From Myxococcales bacterium (lineage in GTDB: Bacteria > Myxococcota > Polyangia > Fen-1088), in the NCBI GenBank assembly GCA_003159055.1, contig PMLH01000394.1, forward strand, positions 1 through 5,532: a stretch of 5,532 nucleotides of DNA, read 5' to 3'. Below are positions 1-5,532 of the stretch, one piece after another. The translations under genes and the position numbers were made by a program. Each line of letters starts with the position of its first letter. The first letter of the stretch is position 1. The notes under the pieces were generated by a model, which did no database searches, was not told the origin of the DNA, and was given only the letters and a program-made list of their open reading frames with translations.

Positions 1-882
1 CGTGCAGCGCAGGCCGTCGGGACGCGCGGTCGCGCCTTCGATGCGAACCAGGTCGCCGCGGGCGATTTCCTCGTAGCCTTGATTGGCCGGGGCGCGATCG
101 CGGTCGAGGCGCGTGACCAGCACACGGCCCGCCGGACCACAGACGAAGAAACGCAACCGGCCCTTGTCCTTCATCGGGTCGCTGACCACGCGATAGAGGG
201 CCCTGTCGTCGCAGGCGCGCCCTTGTTTGCGCAAGACCAGGTAGCTGAAATCGACGCGTGAGCGGCCCTCTGCGATCGCGTGGGCGCTGGCGTGGCAGAA
301 GTCTCGCTCGCGCACGAGGGCAGGGCACGGCCCCTGCCACAAACATGGAGCGACCACGAAATACCCGGCCGAAACCAGGCGGTCACGCAACGCCAGAAGC
401 CCGCGCGAGGTCTCGCGAAGGGCGGGTTCGATCAAGATGCAATGTCCGTCGTCGGTCAGCAACTCGCGACACCAGCCGAGGACCAGCCGGGCTCTGCCTT
501 CGACGTCCAGCCCGAGCTCGTTGAGCAGGTGCGCTGCCATCACCCAATCGAAGCAGCCCTCGACGCCGGCCGGACGAACCGTCCGCGTGACATCGGCCTG
601 CACCAAAGAGCCTGAAACCTTGTCGACGGAAACCAGCAGGGCGTCAGGCCAGCGCTCGATGACCGCGCGTCCGGCGGCCCCAGTCCCGGCACCCAGGTCC
701 AGCACCCGGCGCGGTGGTGGCAGATGGGTCGTGGAAAGAATCCGCTCCAGCGCCGCCGTGGTTCGCGGCGCGATTTCCGCCTCGTACTCGCGCCGCAGCT
801 CGCGGTCGGCCAGGTAGGCTTGCCCGACCAGCTCGCGCGCTCCGGTGAGACCGCGGTGAATGCGGCCGGGCGGCTTTGCCAA
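1..882 (-). CDS. Rsm22-family SAM methyltransferase-like ribosomal small-subunit protein (3' end outside window)
   Basis: 294 codons are present and the reading frame runs off the left edge without a stop. A class I SAM-binding motif DLGAGTGAAG lies at about residues 62-71. It is followed by a DWVMAAHLLNEL segment (112-123), which fits the family's D-x-V...NEL strand-helix. The diagnostic part is C-terminal: Cys180, Cys186 in a GPCP motif, Cys196 in DFCH, then FSYLVLRK (212-219) and Cys248 in FVCGP. This order matches Rsm22/METTL17 proteins, which associate with the small ribosomal subunit and help its assembly; in mitochondria the cysteines hold an Fe-S cluster. Whether bacterial members methylate rRNA is unsettled. 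No ATG fits the start. TTG at 882-880 is chosen because a good Shine-Dalgarno lies upstream and the frame opens 5 nt after the rseP stop, implying coupled translation. Family call is confident; catalytic activity and cofactor are inferred. Confidence 0.85.
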   Translation of the reverse strand, partial: MAKPPGRIHRGLTGARELVGQAYLADRELRREYEAEIAPRTTAALERILSTTHLPPPRRVLDLGAGTGAAGRAVIERWPDALLVSVDKVSGSLVQADVTRTVRPAGVEGCFDWVMAAHLLNELGLDVEGRARLVLGWCRELLTDDGHCILIEPALRETSRGLLALRDRLVSAGYFVVAPCLWQGPCPALVRERDFCHASAHAIAEGRSRVDFSYLVLRKQGRACDDRALYRVVSDPMKDKGRLRFFVCGPAGRVLVTRLDRDRAPANQGYEEIARGDLVRIEGATARPDGLRCT

Positions 883-887
883 ACGTT

Positions 888-1925
888 CTATCCCACCTTG
901 GAGAAGAAGATGCCCTTGATGTCGTTGAAGGTCACCACCACGAGCAGGAGAAGCAGAACCATGATCCCGACCATGTGAATCTTGGTTTCAACGGCCGGGC
1001 TGACGTCGCGTCGCCGCAAGGCGCTGACCCCGACGAACAGGATTCTGCCGCCGTCCAGCCCTGGCAGCGGCAACAGATTGAAAACGCCGAGGGCGACCGA
1101 AATCAGAATCAGGATTTCCAGGAACTTGAGCAACCCCTGTTTGGCGGCGCCCGCCATTTCCTTGGCAATCCCGAGAGGCCCCGTAAGTCCGCCCTCGATC
1201 TTGCGCGTAATCAGATCCCAGATGTTCTTCAGCAACACCGCCGAAAGCGCAATCGGCATGACGAAGGCTTCCTTGACGGCTTCCAGAACCGGGCCGCGCG
1301 CGCGCACCTGGCCGAAGCGAACCCCGATCATGTACATGCCGCTGGCCGAGTCTTTCCGAGGCGCGACCTCGAAGGTGAGGGGCGAGCCGCCGCGCACAAT
1401 CTTGAGCTCGATGGGCTGGCCGCTCGAGGACCGCACCGCGTGGGTGACGTCCGTCGGCTTGGACACCGGTTGGCCTTTCACTGCGGCCACGACATCGCCG
1501 GCCTGAAGACCGACCGCCTGCGCAGCGCTGCCCTGAACGACTTCGTCGACGGTCGTGGTGCCTGTGTATTGCCCGTAGCTGACCAGAACCACGAAGCCGA
1601 TGACGATGGCGGTGATGTAGTTGGCGGCGGGACCGGCGACCAGGACCAAGAAGCGCATCCAGCGCGGACGGTTCGGATACACGTAAGGATCCGAATGGTC
1701 GAACTCTTCCTGGGGATTCATCCCGGTGACCTGCACGAAACCGCCGAGCGGGATCGGGGCGATCTGATACACGGTGTCCCCGCGTTTGAAGGAAACCAGC
1801 GCATTGCCGAAGCCGATGGAAAACCGCTCGACGCGCATGCCGCACAGCCGCGCGGCAGTGAAGTGCCCCGCTTCGTGCAGCACGATAAGAAGGGCCAGAC
1901 CGAAAATAGCAACCAGGATGGACAT
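888..1925 (-). CDS. rseP: RseP-type site-2 intramembrane zinc metalloprotease, single PDZ domain
   Basis: 345 aa, M50 family. The zinc-binding HEAGH motif is at residues 17-21 in the first membrane segment. AGPAANY (97-103) opens the second hydrophobic segment (about 92-116). A PDZ domain follows (about 123-190, with GSAAQAVGLQAGD at 132-144). NLLPLPGLDGG (283-293) supplies the third zinc ligand, Asp291, and the last membrane segment is about 318-334. All catalytic residues are present. E. coli RseP is about 450 aa with two PDZ domains; this shorter form has one. The family cuts single-pass membrane proteins within the membrane after a first cleavage, for example anti-sigma factors, and also clears signal-peptide remnants. 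ATG at 1925-1923 follows the glycosyltransferase stop by 10 nt, with only a weak GGGG upstream, so translation may depend on coupling. The usual neighbours dxr, cdsA and bamA are not seen. Substrate unknown; a paralogue elsewhere in the genome is possible. Confidence 0.95.
   Translation of the reverse strand: MSILVAIFGLALLIVLHEAGHFTAARLCGMRVERFSIGFGNALVSFKRGDTVYQIAPIPLGGFVQVTGMNPQEEFDHSDPYVYPNRPRWMRFLVLVAGPAANYITAIVIGFVVLVSYGQYTGTTTVDEVVQGSAAQAVGLQAGDVVAAVKGQPVSKPTDVTHAVRSSSGQPIELKIVRGGSPLTFEVAPRKDSASGMYMIGVRFGQVRARGPVLEAVKEAFVMPIALSAVLLKNIWDLITRKIEGGLTGPLGIAKEMAGAAKQGLLKFLEILILISVALGVFNLLPLPGLDGGRILFVGVSALRRRDVSPAVETKIHMVGIMVLLLLLVVVTFNDIKGIFFSKVG
891..899 (-). promoter_or_regulatory. Ribosome binding site for the Rsm22-like gene, inside the rseP 3' end
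   Basis: The minus strand reads AAGGTGGGA just before the rseP TAG stop, with about 8-10 nt to the TTG at 882-880. It is the best Shine-Dalgarno-like sequence among the gene junctions here. It supports the TTG start in a frame that has no nearby ATG or GTG. Because it lies in the last codons of rseP, ribosomes ending rseP could re-initiate here. Confidence 0.6.
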
Positions 1926-1935
1926 CGCCCCAAAT

Positions 1936-3063
1936 CTAGCAGGGTTTGCCGGGCATCACACCGACAGGATTCGCAAAACCGGTGGTCGGGTCGAAGGCGG
2001 CACGAATGGCTGCGGCCAAGGCTGGGACGTCGTCGGAATTCACCAGACGAAGCCCGTCTGCACCCTGCAATTCGCACAGGCCTCCGCTTGCGGATGCGAT
2101 CACGGGCAGGCCGCACGCCAGGGCTTCACGCACCACCAGCGGCATTCCTTCGGTGCGTCCGTCGGACAGGGTTCGGCACGGGTGAACGAAAAGGTCGGCT
2201 GCAGCCATGGTTCGCGAAAGCCCGCGTTGCCCGAGGGTACCGACCAGGCGTAGTTGCACGTCGCTGCTGCTGGCCAGTCTGCTGAGCTTGGGCAATTCCG
2301 GGCCGTCTCCAGCGAGCACGAGGTCGGGACGCGCTCCAGGCGGAATGGCTGCCACAGCCGCGATGAGGACATCGAAGCCTTTGATCGGCACGAGGCGCCC
2401 CGCCGCCAGCACGGTCGGGCGCACAAATCCGAGCAGCGCGCGCAGTCGCTGCCGCTCGTCCGCTGGCCGCGGGTAGAACAGCGATCGGTCGAAGGGGGCC
2501 GCTTCCACCCGACAGCGCGCACCGAGCGACTCCGGCGGTACCTGCACGAGCTCCGCGAATTCGTCACGTAGCTGGGCACTGGCGAAAACCAACTCGGGAC
2601 GCGTGCGACAGAGATTGCGGCCGAGGCTGTCGCCGAACGGCAAGCGGCGGAGCAGAAACAAGTCGCCGCCGTGGATGTGGCTGCGATGAGGAATTCCAGG
2701 CAAGGTGACGGAAGCACAAAGGCCGCAAGGCAGGAGCCAATGACTCTCGACCGCGCGCCAGCGACCGCGCCGGCTGGCAATCTGGCCGAACATCGCGAGC
2801 GAAAAGCCCAGCGCCTTCCCCCACGCCAGCATTCGCCGAGCGAGCTCTCCATCCTCCAGCGCCTCGGGCGCCCCGCCGGCATAGAACAGACCTTGGGCTG
2901 GGATGCGAGTCACGCCATCCTCACCCAAGCAGCCCGGATCTCCGGCCGCGATGATCTCGACGGTGTGGCCTTGCTGCCGAAGCGCGCGCACGCGCTCGCG
3001 CACGAATACCCCCGCGCCGTCGTCGAGGCTTCGCGGGTACGACGTTGTCACGACGCCAATCAC
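1936..3063 (-). CDS. Glycosyltransferase family 4-type (GT-B fold)
   Basis: 375 aa. The N-terminal acceptor-side domain begins with VTTSYPRSLDDGAGVFVRE (5-23), typical of GT4 proteins, including the Gly-rich turn. The C-terminal nucleotide-sugar domain runs from about residue 215: LAAGRLVPIKGFDVLI (219-234), LVLAGDGPEL (248-257), then ADLFVHP (289-295) and the EX7E motif Glu305-Glu313 in TEGMPLVVREALACGLPVIA. The family transfers sugars from nucleotide sugars with retention, usually in lipopolysaccharide, capsule, exopolysaccharide or glycolipid assembly. No membrane segment is seen, so it is probably cytosolic or peripheral. The start codon is GTG at 3063-3061, overlapping the upstream stop as GTGA; no ATG is available and no clear Shine-Dalgarno is seen, so coupling with the preceding gene is likely. 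Donor and acceptor sugars cannot be told from sequence. The last 18 or so residues (DPTTGFANP...) look like an unstructured tail. Confidence 0.92.
   Translation of the reverse strand: MIGVVTTSYPRSLDDGAGVFVRERVRALRQQGHTVEIIAAGDPGCLGEDGVTRIPAQGLFYAGGAPEALEDGELARRMLAWGKALGFSLAMFGQIASRRGRWRAVESHWLLPCGLCASVTLPGIPHRSHIHGGDLFLLRRLPFGDSLGRNLCRTRPELVFASAQLRDEFAELVQVPPESLGARCRVEAAPFDRSLFYPRPADERQRLRALLGFVRPTVLAAGRLVPIKGFDVLIAAVAAIPPGARPDLVLAGDGPELPKLSRLASSSDVQLRLVGTLGQRGLSRTMAAADLFVHPCRTLSDGRTEGMPLVVREALACGLPVIASASGGLCELQGADGLRLVNSDDVPALAAAIRAAFDPTTGFANPVGVMPGKPC
3060..3063 (-). other. GTGA stop-start overlap coupling the two glycosyltransferase genes
   Basis: The GT2 stop TGA (3062-3060) and the GT4 start GTG (3063-3061) share bases in a 4-nt GTGA. 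The preceding bases (CCACCCCC) do not resemble a Shine-Dalgarno. Such overlaps usually mean termination-reinitiation and matched production of two proteins that act together. This is seen directly; the functional reading is inference. Confidence 0.8.
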
Positions 3064-3836
3064 GGGGGTGGTGATTCAGGCAAAGGCAGCGGGCGGGTGC
3101 CCAGAATTCTCCGCTGAATCGACCGCGCGGCCCGCGAGAACATTCCACGCAGCACCAAACGCATCAGCGGAGCGACGACCGAAGCGACGCGGATCCCCGA
3201 GCGCCAATCTGGGCCATAGACGGGCCTGACCGGCACGTCGACCACGCGCGCGCCACAGGCGCCCAGCCGAGCGAGAATATCGTTGGGGTAGCCGTAGCGC
3301 GGGAAGACCTCGCCCGACAGAATGAGGCCCAAGGCCCGCCGATTCGCCGCCGTATAGCCACACTGCGAGTCGAAGACGTTGCGATAGCCCGACGCCAGGC
3401 GAGTCAGAAAAGACAGTGCCACGTTGCCGACGAGGCGCGACAGCGGCATCACGCGGTACACGCCCGGCCAGGCAAAACGGTTGCCCTTGGCGTAGTCAGC
3501 CGAGCCAAACACCACCGGCGAGATCAGCGACACCAGATCCGCCGGATCCATTTGCGAATCACCCGCCATGACTGCGGTGACCTCTGCACCTGCCTGCATG
3601 GCGGCCGCGTAGCCGGTCGCGATGGCCGCGCCCACGCCGCAGTTACGTTCGTGCTGCAAAACCGCAAGTCCGCGGCGCTGGCTGCGGCGAGCGATGCGGG
3701 CCGTTCCGTCGACGCTGGCGTCGTCGACGACGAAGACGTAGTCGACAAAGCCAGGCACCGAGCGCACGGTGCGCCCAATCTTCTCTGCCTCATTGAAGGC
3801 AGGCACGACCACGGCAATTCGACGGCCTTTGAACAT
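3060..3836 (-). CDS. Glycosyltransferase family 2 (GT-A fold, DPM/DPG synthase-like)
   Basis: 258 aa. The GT-A core is clear: VVVPAFNEAEKI (9-20), FVVDDASVDGT (35-45), NCGVGAAIATGY (65-76) and MAGDSQMDP (90-98), the acidic metal/nucleotide-sugar site with Asp93 and Asp97. KGNRF (117-121), a GN at 137-138 and DSQCGY (156-161) follow the pattern of dolichol- or polyprenol-phosphate sugar synthases and related enzymes. This group moves a sugar from a nucleotide sugar onto a lipid phosphate or growing glycan at the cytoplasmic membrane face. The protein lacks the C-terminal membrane helices of some relatives. Instead it ends in an Arg-rich, probably amphipathic stretch (about 225-244) that may hold it to the membrane, then a short proline tail. 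ATG at 3836-3834 lies 15 nt after the kinase stop; no strong ribosome site is visible. Exact substrate unknown; probably works with the overlapping GT4. Confidence 0.92.
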   Translation of the reverse strand: MFKGRRIAVVVPAFNEAEKIGRTVRSVPGFVDYVFVVDDASVDGTARIARRSQRRGLAVLQHERNCGVGAAIATGYAAAMQAGAEVTAVMAGDSQMDPADLVSLISPVVFGSADYAKGNRFAWPGVYRVMPLSRLVGNVALSFLTRLASGYRNVFDSQCGYTAANRRALGLILSGEVFPRYGYPNDILARLGACGARVVDVPVRPVYGPDWRSGIRVASVVAPLMRLVLRGMFSRAARSIQRRILGTRPLPLPESPPP

Positions 3837-3851
3837 CTGATGGCAGCCGCG

Positions 3852-5531
3852 CTAGTCGAAGGGAGATGCCTTGCGTTCGTCGCTCGGCGGCAACTTCCGG
3901 CCTGGCACATCGAACGGGGCTCGCGGGTTCTTGCCTGGACTCGGTCCCTTGCCGTGGGGCTTGGCGCGCGGCTTGTCGGGCTGGAGCTGGTCGATCGGAT
4001 CGCCCCTGGGGGCTGGGCGAGTGGGGGGCTGGGCTGGCACAGCCGGCGGCGTCACCGGCGGAGCGGAAGGCGTCGGTGTCGGAATCGGTGGCAAGGCCTG
4101 CGCCTGCAGGGTTACTTCGCCCGACCATTCCGGTCGCACTTCCTTGGTGGTTTCCAAGTAGCCAGGCAGGCGAAAGACCACGAAGCTCGTGCGGTCGTCG
4201 CGGTATTCGACTTTGCGGCGGAAGGGCGTGCGCCCGAGGTACTCGTTGCTGCCGACCACGAACACTTCGGCCCCGGTCGGCGCCGATTGAAAGGCGATAT
4301 CGAGAAAACGGATCTTGGGGATCGGGCTCTGGGTCGCTCTTGTGCCCCCTCCACGCAAGGTCCAAATCGCGCCGCCGACGAAGGCAAAGCCGAGCAAGAG
4401 CATACCGGAAATGAAGGCCCACCCTGGGACCGAGCCGAGCAGTGGCCGGGTCAGAAATCCGACCGGTGCGGGTGGGGGAAAGGTGATGTTTGAATGACTG
4501 GACGGCACCCGGTACGAGCCCGAGGTGATCGGCGTGGGCGGGACCGCGGGCGGGACGGTCGGCGAGCGGCTCGCAGTCGGATTCGGCCTGGAAACGTTGG
4601 AGCTGCTGCGTGAGACACCCGTGTTCGGGCGCGACGGGCTGACCGAAGCCGTCTGCATGCGGTTTGCGCGGGACAGTGAGGAAGTATCGCCACCCACGTC
4701 GACCGGAAACAGACTGCGCATGGTCTGCGCCAAGTGGGTGGCCTGAAAGCGCGAGGCGTACACGACATCGTCGAGCGCGTCCGCCATTTCCGAGGCCGAC
4801 TGGTAGCGCTCGTCGCAATTCTTCGCCAGCGCTTGCAGAACAATCTGGTCCAGCTCCGGCGGACAGAGCGGATTGTGCAAGGACGGCGGTGGAACTTCGC
4901 AACGGCGAACCCGCTCGATGGTCTGCATGTCATTCTCGCCCTTGAAAAGCCGACGCCCGGTGAGAATTTCGTGCAGCACGATGCCGGTGGCGAAGATGTC
5001 GATGCGGCGATCAATCTCGTTCGACACCGTCTGCTCGGGCGCCATGTAGGCGAACTTGCCCTTCAGCGTGCCGCTCTTCGTGCCTTCGTCGACGGATTCC
5101 CCGCCCAGCGCCTTCGCGATACCGAAGTCGAGCAGCTTCACTGCGCCGTCGAACGACAGCATCACATTCGACGGCGAAACGTCGCGGTGGATCATGCCGA
5201 GCACTTGTCCGTCCTCCGACGTGAACTCGTGCGCGTAGGCAAGCGCGCGGCACATCTCGCGACCGACGTAGGCGACCAGCTCGGGACGCGGCGGTCCTAT
5301 GCGCGCCCACAGCGTGCGCATGGTTTCTGCGAGGTCGTGGCCGCGCACGTACTCCATCGACATGAAGTACTCGTTGTCGACGTTGCCAAGCTCGTAGACC
5401 TGGACGATGTTGGGGTGATTTAGCTTGGCCGCGATCTTGGCCTCGTCGATGAACATCTTGGTGAACGACGGCTCGTCCGACAGGTGGGGCAAGATGCGCT
5501 TGACGACGAAGGTTCGCTCAAAGCCCGCTGG
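3852..5531 (-). CDS. Membrane-anchored Ser/Thr protein kinase with C-terminal PEGA-like domain (5' end outside window)
   Basis: 559 codons are visible (residue 1 here = codon at 5531-5529). The start and Gly-rich loop lie beyond the right edge. The frame is open to the edge, so an internal TTG at 5492 is not the start. Kinase residues present: the VVKR lysine Lys11, alpha-C Glu30 (FIDEAKI), catalytic loop HRDVSPSN with Asp117 and Asn122, DFG Asp135, activation loop with TKSGTLKGK threonines, and MAPEQ. The usual HRDxK lysine is Ser, as in many myxobacterial kinases. After the kinase domain (to about residue 260) comes a Ser/Arg/Asn/Pro-rich linker (4458-4685), one membrane span (about 4356-4424), a PEGA-like domain (about 4089-4307, with SAPTGAEVFV and LGRTPF) and a Pro/Lys-rich tail. 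Expected topology is kinase in the cytoplasm and PEGA in the periplasm, suiting an envelope sensor. First visible gene of the cluster; ligand and targets unknown. Confidence 0.93.
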   Translation of the reverse strand, partial: PAGFERTFVVKRILPHLSDEPSFTKMFIDEAKIAAKLNHPNIVQVYELGNVDNEYFMSMEYVRGHDLAETMRTLWARIGPPRPELVAYVGREMCRALAYAHEFTSEDGQVLGMIHRDVSPSNVMLSFDGAVKLLDFGIAKALGGESVDEGTKSGTLKGKFAYMAPEQTVSNEIDRRIDIFATGIVLHEILTGRRLFKGENDMQTIERVRRCEVPPPSLHNPLCPPELDQIVLQALAKNCDERYQSASEMADALDDVVYASRFQATHLAQTMRSLFPVDVGGDTSSLSRANRMQTASVSPSRPNTGVSRSSSNVSRPNPTASRSPTVPPAVPPTPITSGSYRVPSSHSNITFPPPAPVGFLTRPLLGSVPGWAFISGMLLLGFAFVGGAIWTLRGGGTRATQSPIPKIRFLDIAFQSAPTGAEVFVVGSNEYLGRTPFRRKVEYRDDRTSFVVFRLPGYLETTKEVRPEWSGEVTLQAQALPPIPTPTPSAPPVTPPAVPAQPPTRPAPRGDPIDQLQPDKPRAKPHGKGPSPGKNPRAPFDVPGRKLPPSDERKASPFD

Positions 5532-5532
5532 G

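Noticed and set aside
1290..1308. Alternating GC run (CCGCGCGCGCGC) as possible Z-DNA or regulatory site
   Set aside because: It lies inside rseP coding sequence, is short, and is ordinary for such GC-rich codon usage.
876..2285. Long plus-strand open frame of 469 codons opposite rseP and the GT4 gene
   Set aside because: Its product is low-complexity in His, Arg, Asp and Gly with no recognisable domain, and it lies antisense to two genes with clear catalytic motifs. Long antisense frames are expected in GC-rich coding DNA.
3837..3851. Possible terminator or promoter between the kinase and GT2
   Set aside because: Only 15 nt, with no stem-loop plus T-run and no recognisable -35/-10 pair.
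3552..4493. Plus-strand frame of 313 codons across the kinase-GT2 junction
   Set aside because: It has no family motifs and is antisense to two well-supported genes; its composition is that of a shadow frame.
3790..4902. Minus-strand frame of 370 codons inside the kinase gene
   Set aside because: It is another frame of the same strand, Arg/Pro/Ala-rich and without motifs; the kinase frame carries the PEGA-like domain and membrane span through this region.

Overview
The window is a GC-rich, fully coding stretch in which all five genes lie on the minus strand and are packed almost end to end. In order of transcription (right to left on the given strand) they are: a membrane-anchored Ser/Thr protein kinase with a C-terminal PEGA-like domain (its start lies beyond the right edge), a family 2 (GT-A, DPM-like) glycosyltransferase, a family 4-type (GT-B) glycosyltransferase, an RseP-type site-2 intramembrane metalloprotease with one PDZ domain, and an Rsm22-family methyltransferase-like protein (its end lies beyond the left edge).

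The kinase style points to Myxococcota or a related former deltaproteobacterial lineage. The signs are a catalytic loop reading HRDVSPSN, a Pro/Ser-rich linker, a single membrane span and a PEGA-like domain. High GC, strong third-position GC bias with long antisense shadow frames, and GTG and TTG starts agree with this. The assignment is an inference from protein style, not from a marker gene.

The junctions are very tight: 15 nt between kinase and GT2, a 4-nt GTGA overlap between GT2 and GT4, 10 nt between GT4 and rseP, and 5 nt between rseP and the Rsm22-like gene. No internal promoter or terminator hairpin is visible, so the genes probably share one transcript with translational coupling. 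There is no non-coding stretch over 300 bases, and I saw no RNA genes, mobile elements or CRISPR.

Functionally, two glycosyltransferases (surface or lipid-linked glycan assembly) sit with a probable envelope-facing kinase and an intramembrane protease. The kinase has the N-in/C-out bitopic topology typical of known RseP substrates, which makes an envelope-sensing module a reasonable but unproven hypothesis. The Rsm22-like gene may be only a co-transcribed housekeeping gene. Each family is known; what is unusual is the combination and the absence, within this window, of the usual rseP neighbours (dxr, cdsA, bamA).
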